Shown: positions 34,466 to 44,685, numbered from the stretch's first letter. The stretch: DNA of 64,000 bases from Streptomyces sp. ICC1 (GCF_003287935.1 NZ_CP030287.1:6413227-6477226), one strand, 5' to 3'. Notes: a model not told the origin generated them from the sequence alone. Program-made: numbers and translations.

Positions 34466-35743
34466 ATGATCGTTGAACCGCCGGCCCTGGAGCAGCCCGC
34501 CGCCCGCCCCGTGCGGGAGCTGCTGACCCACAGGCCCTACTGGACCTGGACCCTCATCGTCCAGCTCGTCAACGCGCCCGCCCTGATGGCGGCCATCGCG
34601 TTCGCGGGGCTCACCGCCGTGAGCACGGGCGCCGCCAAGGACGGCGGCGTCATGGTCGCCTCGCTGATCCTGGCCGATGTCGGATCCTCGGCGCTCATCG
34701 GCAAGGTCGCGGACCGCACGCCGGGCCGCGCGCTGCCGGTGGCCTCCGCCGTGCTGGCGGCCCTCGGGCTGGCGTCCGTGGCCGTGGCCGCGGCCCTCGG
34801 CGCCCCGTTGCCGGTGCTGTGCGTCCTGTGCGCGGTCGCGGGCACCGGCCTCGGCGGCCTGGCCGGGCTCACCCGCGCGCTCCTCGACGCGGCCGTGCCG
34901 CAGCGACTGGTGGAGCGGGCCCTCGCGGTCAACGCCACCGTGATGGAGCTGCTCGTCGTCGGAGCCCCGCTGATCGCGGGGGCCGCGCTCCTGGTCCTCG
35001 GCTGGCCGGGCGGCGTGGCGGCGATGGCCGCGGGCGCCGCCGTACTCGCCCTCGTACTGGCCTTCGCGCGCGGGGCGGCCCGACCGGCGCTCAAGCGCGC
35101 CCCCGAAGGCGCCCCGGAAGGCGCCCACGAAGGCGCTCCCGAAGGCGCCCACGCCGAGGACGGCACGCCCGCGAAGCGCCGCGAACCGCTGTGGAACCTC
35201 GGATTCATCGCCTGGGTCGCGGTCGGCATCGCGTTCGGCCACACGCTCGGCGCCATCGAAACGGCCGCCCTTCCGCTGGCCCAGACCCTGGGCTCCGGCT
35301 CCTTCGGGGCCGGCACGATCATCGCGGTGCTCGCGGGCAGCAGCGCCCTCGCCGGAATCGGCTACGCCGTGCTCGCGGACCGGCTGCCCGGGGGACCGTC
35401 GGCGCGGGCGGGCGCCCTTCTCGGGGTGGTGGCGCTCGCGGCCGTCGGCGCGGGACGGGCGGACGGCTGGCCCGCCCTGACCGCCGTCGTGATCGCCGCC
35501 GGGCTGTGCACCGCCCCGCTGAACGCGATCCGTTCGTACGCGGTCGAGAAGACCATCCCCGTACACCGGCGCTCCGAGGGATTCGGCTGGCTCTACACCA
35601 CGGGAGCCTGCGGGTTCGCCGCGAGCGGTCTGGGACTGACCGTGCTGCCGCTGGACGTCGCGCTCACCGCGCCCGCGGTGAGCGCCCTGGCGGCCCTCGC
35701 CCTGCTGGCCGTGTCCGGGGTGCGGAGCCGGCGCGCGGCCTGA
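34466..35743 (+). CDS. MFS transporter
   Basis: 425-residue permease with about 12 transmembrane segments in two halves, separated by a hydrophilic loop near residue 215 that contains a short repeat (EGAPEGAHEGAPEGAH). Loop 2-3 holds GKVADRTPGRALPV, the MFS signature region. Substrate not recognisable; homologues are annotated as drug-type or sugar-type efflux. The ATG at 34466 follows a CATTAT hexamer by 6 bp with no ribosome-binding site, so the message may be leaderless. Shares its control region with the phosphopantetheinyl transferase; export of a metabolite made with that enzyme is possible but speculative. Confidence 0.88.
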   Translation: MIVEPPALEQPAARPVRELLTHRPYWTWTLIVQLVNAPALMAAIAFAGLTAVSTGAAKDGGVMVASLILADVGSSALIGKVADRTPGRALPVASAVLAALGLASVAVAAALGAPLPVLCVLCAVAGTGLGGLAGLTRALLDAAVPQRLVERALAVNATVMELLVVGAPLIAGAALLVLGWPGGVAAMAAGAAVLALVLAFARGAARPALKRAPEGAPEGAHEGAPEGAHAEDGTPAKRREPLWNLGFIAWVAVGIAFGHTLGAIETAALPLAQTLGSGSFGAGTIIAVLAGSSALAGIGYAVLADRLPGGPSARAGALLGVVALAAVGAGRADGWPALTAVVIAAGLCTAPLNAIRSYAVEKTIPVHRRSEGFGWLYTTGACGFAASGLGLTVLPLDVALTAPAVSALAALALLAVSGVRSRRAA

Positions 35744-35744
35744 C

Positions 35745-35798
35745 CCCGGATCCGGGATCCCGCATCCCGCATCCCGCCTCCCGGATCCCGGATCCGGG
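35745..35798. terminator. 16-bp perfect inverted repeat between MFS and recQ genes
   Basis: CCCGGATCCGGGATCC (35745-35760) and its exact complement (35783-35798) flank a 22-nt loop that itself repeats CATCCCGC. It starts 2 bp after the MFS stop and would end that transcript; each arm is in turn a near-palindrome of GGATCC units. Confidence 0.7.
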
Positions 35799-35832
35799 AG
35801 GGAGTGTCCTTGCGGGTCGCTAGGCTTCTGGG

Positions 35833-37980
35833 ATGACCTCCTCGCAAGCAGCCGCCGAAAGCCCCGACGCCCTCCAGGTGCTCCACCGCGTCTTCGGGTA
35901 CGACTCCTTCCGCGGCGAGCAGCAGCAGATCATCGAGCACGTCGTCGACGGCGGCGACGCCCTGGTGCTGATGCCCACCGGCGGCGGAAAATCGCTCTGC
36001 TACCAGATCCCGGCGCTGGTCAGAGCAGGTACCGGCGTGGTGATCTCACCGCTGATCGCTCTGATGCAGGACCAGGTGGACGCGCTCAACGCGCTCGGGG
36101 TCCGGGCCGGATTCCTCAACTCGACCCAAGGCGCCGACGAGCGGCGCGCGGTGGAGCAGGCCTTCATCGCGGGCGAGCTCGACCTGCTCTACCTGGCTCC
36201 CGAGCGGCTGCGCACCGAGGGTACGCAGCGCCTGCTGGACCGGGGCACGGTCTCGCTCTTCGCCATCGACGAGGCGCACTGCGTCGCCCAGTGGGGCCAC
36301 GACTTCCGGCCCGACTACCTCGCCCTGTCGATGCTGCACGAGCGCTGGCCGAAGGTGCCGCGCATCGCGCTGACCGCGACCGCCACCGAGGCGACGCACG
36401 CGGAGATCGCGGCGCGCCTGGCCCTGGGGGAGGCCCGCCATTTCGTGGCCGGCTTCGACCGGCCGAACATCCAGTACCGGATCGTCGCGAAGAACAACCC
36501 GGTCAAGCAGCTGCTGGAGCTGATCCGGGCCGAGCACCCCGGCGACGCCGGCGTCGTGTACTGCCTCTCGCGGGCTTCCGTGGAGAAGACGGCCGCCGCG
36601 CTGGTGGAGCAGGGCATCGACGCCGTGGCGTACCACGCCGGAATGGACTCCCGCACGCGTGCGGCGAACCAGGCGCGCTTCCTGCGGGAGGACGGGGTCG
36701 TGGTGGTGGCCACGATCGCGTTCGGCATGGGCATCGACAAGCCGGACGTGCGCTTCGTGGCGCACCTGGACCTGCCGAAGTCGGTCGAGGGCTACTACCA
36801 GGAGACCGGCAGGGCCGGGCGCGACGGGGAGCCGGCCACGGCGTGGCTGGCGTACGGCCTCCAGGACGTGGTGCAGCAGCGCAAGATGATCGAGGGCTCG
36901 GAGGGCGACGAGGCGCACCGCCGCTCCCTGGCCGGGCACCTCGAGGCGATGCTCGCGCTGTGCGAGACGGTCGGCTGCCGCCGGGTGCGGCTGCTGGCGT
37001 ACTTCGGGCAGACGGGCGCGCCCGACTGCGGCAACTGCGACACCTGCCTGACGCCGGCCGAGTCCTGGGACGGGACGGTCGCCTCGCAGAAGCTGCTGTC
37101 CACGGTGTGGCGGCTGGCCAAGGAGCGGCGGCAGAAGTTCGGCGCCGGGCAGATCGTCGACATCCTCCAGGGCAAGAAGACGGCCAAGGTCATCCAGTTC
37201 GACCACGACGGGCTCTCGGTGTTCGGCATCGGGTCGGACCTGAGCACCGCGGAATGGCGCGGGGTGGTTCGGCAGCTGCTGGCGCTCGGGCTGCTGGCGG
37301 TGGAAGGCGACTACGGGACGCTGGTGCTGACGGAGGCCAGCGGCGAGGTCCTCGGGGGCCGGCGGAGCGTCCCGATGCGCAAGGAGGCGGTGCCGGCCGC
37401 GGGCTCGTCCCGCAAGGAGTCCGGCGGATCGCGCTCCGGGAAGGGCGCGCGGGTCCCGGTCGACCTGCCGGCGGCCGCCGTGCCGGTCTTCGAGGCCCTG
37501 CGGGCGTGGCGCGCCGAGACCGCGCGGGAGCAGGGGGTGCCGGCGTACGTCGTCTTCCACGACGCGACGCTGCGGGAGATCGCGACGCGGGTGCCCGCCA
37601 CGGTCGACGAGCTGGGCACGATCAGTGGTGTCGGCGAGGCGAAGCTGGCCAAGTACGCCGAGGGCATCCTGCTGACCCTGGGCGAGACGGACGCCGCGCC
37701 CGCGGCCGGGACGGGCGAGGCGCCCCCGAGCGCCGTGCCCGCCGCCGCTGCGAGGCCCACTGCTGCGAGGCCCGCCCCTGCGAGCTCCGCCGCTGCGAGC
37801 CCCGCGCCCGTGACCACCGCGCCCGCCCCCGCGAGCGCCGTGCCCGTCGCCGTGCCCGCGCAGGCCGCCGACCGGCCGGTCCCGGTCGCGGCGGGCGTGA
37901 GCCGGGCTCCGCAGGGGGAGGAGTCGCTCTTCGGTCCGGGGGACGAGGAGATGGACCCGCCCTGGGACGACTGGGAGTAG
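35833..37980 (+). CDS. recQ: ATP-dependent DNA helicase RecQ
   Basis: Superfamily 2 helicase of 715 residues. Motif [13 protein letters not shown], motif [19 protein letters not shown] (DEAH), motif [10 protein letters not shown], motif [21 protein letters not shown] and [12 protein letters not shown]. The RQC zinc site is CETVGCR..CGNCDTC (about 378-410). An HRDC domain follows at ~550-625 ([35 protein letters not shown]). The last ~90 residues are Pro/Ala-rich and disordered, ending in an acidic tail ([12 protein letters not shown]) that may bind SSB or other partners. TAGGCT (35821-35826) 6 bp before ATG suggests a leaderless transcript. Unwinds recombination and stalled-fork structures. 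Confidence 0.96.
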   Translation: MTSSQAAAESPDALQVLHRVFGYDSFRGEQQQIIEHVVDGGDALVLMPTGGGKSLCYQIPALVRAGTGVVISPLIALMQDQVDALNALGVRAGFLNSTQGADERRAVEQAFIAGELDLLYLAPERLRTEGTQRLLDRGTVSLFAIDEAHCVAQWGHDFRPDYLALSMLHERWPKVPRIALTATATEATHAEIAARLALGEARHFVAGFDRPNIQYRIVAKNNPVKQLLELIRAEHPGDAGVVYCLSRASVEKTAAALVEQGIDAVAYHAGMDSRTRAANQARFLREDGVVVVATIAFGMGIDKPDVRFVAHLDLPKSVEGYYQETGRAGRDGEPATAWLAYGLQDVVQQRKMIEGSEGDEAHRRSLAGHLEAMLALCETVGCRRVRLLAYFGQTGAPDCGNCDTCLTPAESWDGTVASQKLLSTVWRLAKERRQKFGAGQIVDILQGKKTAKVIQFDHDGLSVFGIGSDLSTAEWRGVVRQLLALGLLAVEGDYGTLVLTEASGEVLGGRRSVPMRKEAVPAAGSSRKESGGSRSGKGARVPVDLPAAAVPVFEALRAWRAETAREQGVPAYVVFHDATLREIATRVPATVDELGTISGVGEAKLAKYAEGILLTLGETDAAPAAGTGEAPPSAVPAAAARPTAARPAPASSAAASPAPVTTAPAPASAVPVAVPAQAADRPVPVAAGVSRAPQGEESLFGPGDEEMDPPWDDWE

Positions 37981-38110
37981 CCCGCCCGGCGCGGCCGCGG
38001 TGCGCCGGGGACGGCCCGTACCCCGACCGGACCCGACGCAGCGCCGGTGCACGATGCCTCGGATAGGGTGAATCGGTAGGAATCGGGCCCCCCGGGGTGA
38101 GGTCGGCGCA

Positions 38111-40171
38111 TTGGACACGTACCAAGAGACGAGCGGGGTACCGGACCAGCCGGCGGCTGCGGTCGGGTACGCCGGCGTCCTGAGCGAGCTGCTGCCGATC
38201 GCCCTGTGGCGGGAGGACGCCGACGGGCGGATCGTCGAGTGGTCGCTCGCCGCCCAGGACCTGCTCGGCCACCGCCCCGAGGACATCCTCGGCCGGTTCG
38301 GCAGCTCCGTGCTCGTCCCCGACGCCAACCACGAGCTCGCCGCGCAGCTGACCCGCCGGGTCCAGGCCGGGGAGACCGTCGTCGGCACCCTGCCCGTGCG
38401 CCACCGCGACGGCCACCGCGTCCCGATGGAGATGTGGATCCTGCCCGCCCCCGACCCGCAGGGGCGCACCGGGGCCATGCTCATCGCGGTGGAGACCTCC
38501 GAGGTCCTGCGGATGCGCGATTCGCTCGCCGCGCTGCAGAGCCTGTTCACCCAGTCGCCCATCGGCCTCGGCACGCTCGGTCCCGACCTGCGCTTCCTGC
38601 GCGTGAACGACGCCCTCGCCCGGATGAACGGGGTGCCCGCCGCCGAGCACGTCGGCAAACGGCTCACCGAGGTCGTGCCCGGGGTCAACGCGGCCGCGCT
38701 GGAGCGGCTCATGCGCAAGGTGCTGGAGTGCGGCTCCGCCGTCGTCGACGTCCGCCGCACCGGTCGCACCCCCGCCGACCCCGACCACGACCGGACCTGG
38801 TCCTGCTCGTACGCCCCGCTGCTCGACGGATCCGGCCGCCGGCTCGGGCTGATCGCCTCCCTCATCGACATCACCGACGGGCAGCGCGCCCAGGCGGAGG
38901 CGGAGCGGGCGCGCAGCCGGTTCGCCCTGCTCTCCGAGGCAGGCACCCGCATCGGCACCACGCTCGACCTCGGGCAGACCGCCCGGGAGCTCGCGGAGGT
39001 GCTGGTTCCGCAGCTCACGGACTCGGCCGACGTACAGCTCCTGGAAGCCGTACTGGACCCGGACGAGGCCGCCGCCTCCACCCGGGGCGTGCTGCGCCGC
39101 CTAGCGGCCCTCTTCCCCGACCCGGCCGCGCCCACCGCCAAACTGATCGCCGGGCAGACCTTCCAGATCCCGGCGCACACCGCCTATGAGCAGGTCATCA
39201 CCGACGGCCAGCCCATGAACCTCTACACGGCCGACATCCCGGCCCTGATCAAGGACCCGCGGGCGGCCGCGCTGCGCGCGTACCTGGCCACCCTCGGCTG
39301 CGCCCGGATGGTCCCCCTGGTGGCCCGCGGCCGGGTCCTCGGGGTGGTCGTGGTGACCCGGGTGCGGGGGCGCGAGCCCTTCGACCACGAGGACTGCGTG
39401 CTGATCGACGAGGTGGTCGCCCGGGCGGCCCTCAACATCGACAACGCCCGGATGTACACCACCCAGCGCGCGGCGGCCCTGACCCTGCAGCGCAGCCTCA
39501 CCAACAACGCGCTGCCGCAGGTCAAGGGCCTGGAGCTGACCGGCCGCTACCTGCCGGCCAGCGACCACGACGTCGGCGGCGACTGGTTCGACGTGATCGA
39601 GCTGCCGGACGGCCGGACCGGCCTGGTGATCGGAGACGTGATGGGCCACGGCATCCACGCGGCCGCGGTCATGGGCCAGCTGCGCACGGCGGTACGGACG
39701 CTGGCGCGGCACCAGGTGACCCCGGAGGAGATGCTGCGCTCGCTCGACGCGGTGGTGGCCGACCTCGGCGAGGACGAGATGGCCACCTGCGTCTACGCCG
39801 TCCACGACCCGGCGACGGGCGCGTGCGTCATCGCCCGGGCCGGACACCCGCCGCCGGCCGTCGTCACGGCGTCCGGGACCGTGGCCTTCCTGGAGGGCCC
39901 GCCGGGGACCCCGCTGGGCACGGGTGGCCGGGAGTTCCGCACCGAGGAGGTGCTGCTGCCCCCGGGGAGCCTGCTGGTGCTGTACACGGACGGCCTGATC
40001 GAGGCCCGCGACCGGGACCTGGACGAGGGGATGGCCGGGCTGGCGGACGCGCTCAGGGGCGCCGGCGAGCCGCTGGAGGCCCTGTGCGAGGACATCCTGG
40101 CCCGGCTGCTGCCGGAGGCCCCGCAGGACGACGTGGCGGTCCTGCTCGCCCGGACCCTCGATTTGACATAG
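38111..40171 (+). CDS. PAS-PAS-GAF-SpoIIE (PP2C-type) phosphatase
   Basis: 686-residue cytoplasmic signalling phosphatase. Two PAS domains (about 20-135 and 145-260: LPIALWREDADGRIVEWSL; SPIGLGTLGPDLRFLRVND), a GAF domain (~275-440) and a SpoIIE catalytic domain (~455-680) with DHDVGGDWFDVI, GDVMGHGIHAAAVMGQLRTA and LYTDGLIEARDRD for the metal site. It would dephosphorylate an anti-anti-sigma (STAS) factor in a partner-switching cascade controlling a sigma factor, in response to signals read by PAS/GAF. TTG start, with TAGGGT (38064-38069) upstream as a likely -10. No STAS or anti-sigma gene is adjacent; a second such phosphatase lies at 40836-43682. Confidence 0.92.
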   Translation: MDTYQETSGVPDQPAAAVGYAGVLSELLPIALWREDADGRIVEWSLAAQDLLGHRPEDILGRFGSSVLVPDANHELAAQLTRRVQAGETVVGTLPVRHRDGHRVPMEMWILPAPDPQGRTGAMLIAVETSEVLRMRDSLAALQSLFTQSPIGLGTLGPDLRFLRVNDALARMNGVPAAEHVGKRLTEVVPGVNAAALERLMRKVLECGSAVVDVRRTGRTPADPDHDRTWSCSYAPLLDGSGRRLGLIASLIDITDGQRAQAEAERARSRFALLSEAGTRIGTTLDLGQTARELAEVLVPQLTDSADVQLLEAVLDPDEAAASTRGVLRRLAALFPDPAAPTAKLIAGQTFQIPAHTAYEQVITDGQPMNLYTADIPALIKDPRAAALRAYLATLGCARMVPLVARGRVLGVVVVTRVRGREPFDHEDCVLIDEVVARAALNIDNARMYTTQRAAALTLQRSLTNNALPQVKGLELTGRYLPASDHDVGGDWFDVIELPDGRTGLVIGDVMGHGIHAAAVMGQLRTAVRTLARHQVTPEEMLRSLDAVVADLGEDEMATCVYAVHDPATGACVIARAGHPPPAVVTASGTVAFLEGPPGTPLGTGGREFRTEEVLLPPGSLLVLYTDGLIEARDRDLDEGMAGLADALRGAGEPLEALCEDILARLLPEAPQDDVAVLLARTLDLT

Positions 40172-40183
40172 TGCAATAAATCT

Positions 40184-40198
40184 TTGTGCCTAGCGCAA
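40184..40198. promoter_or_regulatory. Near-palindrome upstream of GNAT gene
   Basis: TTGTGC-CTA-GCGCAA lies between the phosphatase stop and the acetyltransferase start, in an AT-rich patch (AATAAATCTTT) unusual for this DNA. It could be an operator of the GNAT gene. Confidence 0.4.
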
Positions 40199-40218
40199 TG
40201 GGTGGCTATCGTTCTCCC

Positions 40219-40800
40219 ATGTCCGCGAAGCTGCCCCGCCCGGTCGTCCTGACCGGCCGCCACGTCCGTCTCGAGCCCCTGACCAGGAGCCATCTCCCCG
40301 ACCTGTACGTGGCCGGCGGCCGCGACGAAGAGGTCTGGCGCTGGCAGGGCGGCCCCGCGCCGCAGACCCAGGAGGAACTCGGCGAACGGCTCGACGACGT
40401 CCTTCAGGGCGACTACCTGCCCTTCGCCGTCATCCACCTCGAAACCGGCCGGGCCATCGGCTGGACCACCTACCTCGACATCAGCCCGGCGAACGAGCGG
40501 CTCGAGATCGGCTGGACCTGGTACGGCCGCGCGCACTGGCGCAGCGCGGTCAACACCGAGACGAAGCTGCTCCTGCTCACCCACGCCTTCGAAGACCTCG
40601 GCATGGGCCGGGTGCAGTTGAAGACCGACCACCTCAACACCCGCTCGCAGGCCGCCATCGCCCGCCTCGGCGCCCGCCGCGAAGGTGTCCTGCGCCGCCA
40701 CCGCCGCAGGCCGGACGGCACCTGGCGCGACAGCGTGTACTTCTCCCTGCTGGCCGAAGAATGGCCCGAGGCAAAGACCCGCCTGTCGGCCCGCCTCTGA
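40219..40800 (+). CDS. RimJ/RimL-like GNAT acetyltransferase
   Basis: 193 residues: VVLTGRHVRLEPLTRSHLPD at the start, LEIGWTWYGRAHWRSAVNTE (acetyl-CoA region) and LKTDHLNTRSQAAIARLGAR followed by EGVLRRHRRRPDGTWRDSVYF are the hallmarks of the RimJ/RimL group that acetylates protein N-termini or small amines. Substrate unknown. Start ATG 40219; further upstream in-frame starts overlap the palindrome. Located between two SpoIIE phosphatase genes, convergent with the second. Confidence 0.9.
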   Translation: MSAKLPRPVVLTGRHVRLEPLTRSHLPDLYVAGGRDEEVWRWQGGPAPQTQEELGERLDDVLQGDYLPFAVIHLETGRAIGWTTYLDISPANERLEIGWTWYGRAHWRSAVNTETKLLLLTHAFEDLGMGRVQLKTDHLNTRSQAAIARLGARREGVLRRHRRRPDGTWRDSVYFSLLAEEWPEAKTRLSARL

Positions 40801-40835
40801 GCCGGCCGTTCAGCGCGCAGGGGGCGCTTCCGCCG

Positions 40836-43682
40836 CTACCAGGCCAGGTCTTCCAGGGCGTCCAGGTCCAGGGGCGGGGGGAGTGGTTCCGCGGTGGCCG
40901 TCAGGGGGAGTTCGGCCCAGATGACCTTGCCGCGCTCGGTGTAGCGGGTGCCCCAGCGCTCCGCGTACTGGGCGACGAGGAACAGGCCGCGGCCGCCCTC
41001 GTCCGTCGTGGCCGCGTACCGCAGGTGCGGGGAGGTGCTGCTGCCGTCGGCGACCTCGCAGATCAGGGTCCGGTCGCGGAGCAGCCGGACCCGGACGGGC
41101 GCGGTCCCGTAGCGGATGGCGTTGGTGATCAGCTCGCTGAGGATCAGCTCCGCGGTGAAGGAGATGTCCTCCAGGCCCCACTCGGCCAGCTGCGCGGCCC
41201 CCGCGCGGCGGACCCGCGAGACGTCCGAGGGATCGGGGAGCACCTCCCACTCGGCGATCCGGTCGGCCGGCAGCCGCCGGGTGTCGGCGATGAGCAGGGC
41301 GATGTCGTCGCTGGGCACCGGGAACAGCAGTGCGGCCAGTACGTCGGCACAGGCCTGGTCGGGGCTGCGGCCGGGCCGCGACAGGGTCTCGGTCAGCATG
41401 CCGAGCCCGGTGTCGAAGTCCCGGTCGCGGTCCTCCAGCAGGCCGTCGGTGAACAGCACGAGCCGGCTGCCCTCGGACAGGTCCACCCCGACGGCCTCGA
41501 AGGGCATCCCGCCGACGCCCAGCGGCAGCCCGATCGGCAGCTCGGGGTACGCGACCCGGCCGTCGGGGCCGACCAGCGCCGGGCCCGGGTGGCCGGCGCT
41601 GGCCATGGAGCAGTGGCCGGACACCGGGTCGTAGACCGCGTAGAGGCAGGTGGCGCCGGTGACGCCGGAGCCCGACGGGTCGCCCCCGTCGCCGTCGCCC
41701 GCCGCGGCGGACTCGTCCTGGTCGATCCGGTCGATCAGCTCGTCCAGGTGTCCCAGCAGCTCGTCGGGCGGCAGGTCGAGGGTGGAGAAGTTGTGCACGG
41801 CGGTCCGCAGCCGGCCCATCGTGGCGGCGGCGTGCACCCCGTGCCCGACCACGTCGCCGACGACCAGCGCCACCCGGGCCCCGGCCAGCGGGATCACGTC
41901 GAACCAGTCCCCGCCCACCCCCGCCTTCGCGGGCAGGTAGCGGAACGCCACGTCCACGGCGCTCAGGTCCGGCAACACCCGGGGCAGCAGGCTGCGCTGG
42001 AGGGTCACGGCCACCGCGTGCTCGCGCGTGAAGCGGCGGGCGTTGTCGATGGACACGGCGGCCCGCGCGGCCAGCTCCTCCGCGAAGGAGAGGTCCTCCT
42101 CGTCGAAGGCCTCGGGGGTGTCCGCCCGCCAGAAGTTGGCCATCCCCAGGACCACGCCACGGGCCTGGAGCGGTACGGAGATCAGCGAGTGGAGGCCGTA
42201 GTCCAGGGCGACCCGGGTGCCGTCCTGGTCCTGGGCCCGCCAGCCGAAGGCGGCGTTCAGGTCCGCCGCCAGGACCGCCCGCCCGGCGTCCAGGGCCGCC
42301 GACATCGGCGCCGTCGGCACCACGAAGCGGATGACGTCGCCGACGGGCTGCAGCGGCGAGTCGGCGCGCACCCCGCAGATCGCGGCCCGGAGCATCTCGG
42401 TGTGCGCGCCCGCGCTCGGCTCCTCGCCGCGCGGCACCGGCTCCAGCAGCTCGACGGTGACGAAGTCGGCGAAGCGCGGGACGGCGACCTCGGACAGCTC
42501 CTCGGCGGTGCGCACCACGTCGAGGGTGGTCCCGATGCGCACGCCGGCGTCGTAGAGCAGCTGGAGGCGGTCGCGGGCCACCGCGGCCCGGCCGGAGAGC
42601 GCGGCGAGCTCGGTGGAGTCGCGCAGGGTCATGACGCTGCCCGAGGGGCGGCCGCCGTACGGCGTGGTCGGCCGCACGTTGACGGCGAGCAGCCGGTCGC
42701 CCGCCCGGTGCACCTCGTCGGTGGCGATCCGCCCCGAGGCCAGCAGGGCCGCCGTGCGCGGATCGAGGCCGAGGTCGCGGACGTGCCGCTGCTCGGCGTC
42801 GGGCGGCAGGTCGAGCAGGCGCCGGGCCTCGTCGTTGGCGAGGATGAGCCGGCCCTCGGTGTCGATGATCAGGACGCCCTCGCGGACGGCGTGCAGAACC
42901 GCCTCGTGGTGTTCGTTCATCCGGGTCATCTCGGCCTCGCCCAGCCCCCGCGTCTGGCGCCGCAGCCGGCGGCTGACCAGGGCGGCGCCGCCGGTGCCCA
43001 GCAGCAGGGCGCCGGCCGCCGCGCCGAGGAGCAGGGGCAGCTGGTCCTCCACCACGTCGCCGACGTTGGTGACCTCGATGCCGGTGGCGACCAGGCCGAC
43101 GACCCTGCCCGCGGAGTCCCGTACGGGGACCACGGCGCGGACCACGTCGCTCGGCTTGCCCTTGAAGGTCTCGGTGAAGGACTCTCCGGCCACCGCCCGG
43201 GAGAGGTCGCCGGTGGCGCGCTGCCCGACCAGCTCGGGCCGGGAGTCGGTGTAACGGACCCCGTCCGTGGTCATGACGGCGATGAAGTCGACGCCCGAGG
43301 CCCGGCGGGCGCCCTCGGCCAGGGGCTGGAGCTCGGCGGTGGGATCGGCCGACCTCAGGGAGGCCGGCAGGCCGGGGGCGTGGGCGAAGGCCTCGGCGGC
43401 CGCGAGGGAGCGGTTGCGGGCGTCGCGCCGGCCGTCGTAGCGGGCCTGGAAGAAGAGCGCCGTGGTGGCGGCGGTGATGAGCACCAGGACGATGACGGCC
43501 TGGAGGGCGAAGACCTGGCCGGCCACGCTGCGCGCGCCGAGGGAGAGTTTCGCGAACGACCGGGAGAAGGGGCGTGCCAGTCGGCGCGTGAACCGGCGCG
43601 CGCGCCCCTCAGCGGGTCCGGCGGGGGACCCGTCGTCGGGCGCCCCTTCAGAGCCCCTGGGCAGGCCAAAACGTCCGGTCAT
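40836..43682 (-). CDS. Membrane sensor SpoIIE phosphatase with fused HATPase (anti-sigma kinase) domain
   Basis: 948 residues. A TM at about 52-75 (FALQAVIVLVLITAATTALFF), an extracytoplasmic Cache-like sensor (~75-205: MTTDGVRYTDSRPELVG, VRAVVPVRDSAGRVVGLVATG), a second TM (~215-240), a PAS domain (~255-365), a GAF (~375-540), a SpoIIE phosphatase (~555-790; GVGGDWFDVI, GDVVGHGVHAAATMG, LFTDGLLEDRDRDFD) and a C-terminal HATPase_c (~820-930; LILSELITNAIRYG and GGRGLFLVAQYA, ATP-binding N and G boxes). One polypeptide thus holds sensor, phosphatase and RsbW-type kinase, the two opposing partners of a sigma switch. Its ATG overlaps the stop of the GlxA-type gene (ATGA), so the two are coupled. 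Confidence 0.93.
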   Translation of the reverse strand: MTGRFGLPRGSEGAPDDGSPAGPAEGRARRFTRRLARPFSRSFAKLSLGARSVAGQVFALQAVIVLVLITAATTALFFQARYDGRRDARNRSLAAAEAFAHAPGLPASLRSADPTAELQPLAEGARRASGVDFIAVMTTDGVRYTDSRPELVGQRATGDLSRAVAGESFTETFKGKPSDVVRAVVPVRDSAGRVVGLVATGIEVTNVGDVVEDQLPLLLGAAAGALLLGTGGAALVSRRLRRQTRGLGEAEMTRMNEHHEAVLHAVREGVLIIDTEGRLILANDEARRLLDLPPDAEQRHVRDLGLDPRTAALLASGRIATDEVHRAGDRLLAVNVRPTTPYGGRPSGSVMTLRDSTELAALSGRAAVARDRLQLLYDAGVRIGTTLDVVRTAEELSEVAVPRFADFVTVELLEPVPRGEEPSAGAHTEMLRAAICGVRADSPLQPVGDVIRFVVPTAPMSAALDAGRAVLAADLNAAFGWRAQDQDGTRVALDYGLHSLISVPLQARGVVLGMANFWRADTPEAFDEEDLSFAEELAARAAVSIDNARRFTREHAVAVTLQRSLLPRVLPDLSAVDVAFRYLPAKAGVGGDWFDVIPLAGARVALVVGDVVGHGVHAAATMGRLRTAVHNFSTLDLPPDELLGHLDELIDRIDQDESAAAGDGDGGDPSGSGVTGATCLYAVYDPVSGHCSMASAGHPGPALVGPDGRVAYPELPIGLPLGVGGMPFEAVGVDLSEGSRLVLFTDGLLEDRDRDFDTGLGMLTETLSRPGRSPDQACADVLAALLFPVPSDDIALLIADTRRLPADRIAEWEVLPDPSDVSRVRRAGAAQLAEWGLEDISFTAELILSELITNAIRYGTAPVRVRLLRDRTLICEVADGSSTSPHLRYAATTDEGGRGLFLVAQYAERWGTRYTERGKVIWAELPLTATAEPLPPPLDLDALEDLAW

Positions 43683-44680
43683 GAGCCATTTCTAACACTG
43701 TCCGACGGGTTTGGGGGAGGCTCCGCCGCGGTAGCCGCCGCACGGTAGGCGCGGGGGCTCGTGCCGACGTACGCGGCGAAGTGCTGGCGGAAGGTGACCT
43801 CGCTGGCGAATCCGGCGCGCCGGGCCACCTCGGGGACCGGATGGTCGGTGCGCTCCAGGAGTTTGCGGGCTTCGTCCAGACGGTGGCGCAGCAGCCATTT
43901 GTGCGGGGTGGTGCCGGTCGCTGCGGCGAAGTGCCGGGCGAAGGAGCGCGGCGACATCCCGGCCCACCGGGCCAGGGTGGACACGTCCAGCGCCTCGTGC
44001 AGCCGCCCCAGCGCCCGCTCCCGTACGGCGGCCAGCGTCTCGGCGGTCCGGTCGGCGGCCGGGGTCGGGCGGTCCAGGTACTGGGCGTGGTCCCCGGTGC
44101 GGAAGGGGCCCGTCACCATCGAGCGGGCGATGGCCGCGGCGGCCTCGGATCCGTGGGCCTCGCGGACCAGGTGGAGGCAGAGGTCGATGCCCGAGGCGAC
44201 CCCGGCGGAGGTCCACACCCCGTCGTCCTCGACGTAGAGCGGGGTCTCCTCGACGCGTACGGAGGGATGCCGGCCGGCCAGCGTCGGGGCCAGCGCCCAG
44301 TGGGTCACCGCCCGGCGGCCCGCCAGCAGCCCGGCCTCGGCGAGGATGAACGCGCCGGCGCACAGGGCGGCCACCGGTATGCCCCGGGCGTGCGCGTCCC
44401 GCAGGGCCGCGAGGACCGGCTCGGGCGTCGGATCGCCGGGGCGGGCCAGGGCGGGCACGACGACGAGGTCGGCGCCGCGGAGCCAGTCGAGACCCCGGTC
44501 GGGCGTCAGGGTGAGCCCGCCCGGAAGCGGGATCGGGTCGGGGGTCAGGGCGCACCGGCGCAGTTCGAAGGGCGGGACCCCGGCCGCGCGGCGCCCGTGG
44601 TCGGGACCCCAGACCTCGGTGATGACGGAGAGGTCGAAGGCGCGGATGCCGGGCTGTACGACGATCGCGACGCGGTGCAT
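43679..44680 (-). CDS. GlxA-family transcriptional regulator (DJ-1/PfpI plus AraC)
   Basis: 333 residues. The N-terminal ~190 form a DJ-1/PfpI domain ([39 protein letters not shown] with the nucleophile-elbow Cys in CAGAF, RRAVTHW). The C-terminal ~110 form an AraC HTH pair ([40 protein letters not shown]). It acts as a transcriptional activator or repressor with an unknown ligand. Coupled by ATGA to the membrane phosphatase gene downstream. The upstream side is cut: pckG-like sequence begins within 10 bp of its ATG, so its promoter is not present here. Confidence 0.9.
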   Translation of the reverse strand: MHRVAIVVQPGIRAFDLSVITEVWGPDHGRRAAGVPPFELRRCALTPDPIPLPGGLTLTPDRGLDWLRGADLVVVPALARPGDPTPEPVLAALRDAHARGIPVAALCAGAFILAEAGLLAGRRAVTHWALAPTLAGRHPSVRVEETPLYVEDDGVWTSAGVASGIDLCLHLVREAHGSEAAAAIARSMVTGPFRTGDHAQYLDRPTPAADRTAETLAAVRERALGRLHEALDVSTLARWAGMSPRSFARHFAAATGTTPHKWLLRHRLDEARKLLERTDHPVPEVARRAGFASEVTFRQHFAAYVGTSPRAYRAAATAAEPPPNPSDSVRNGS

Positions 44681-44685
44681 GGCGT

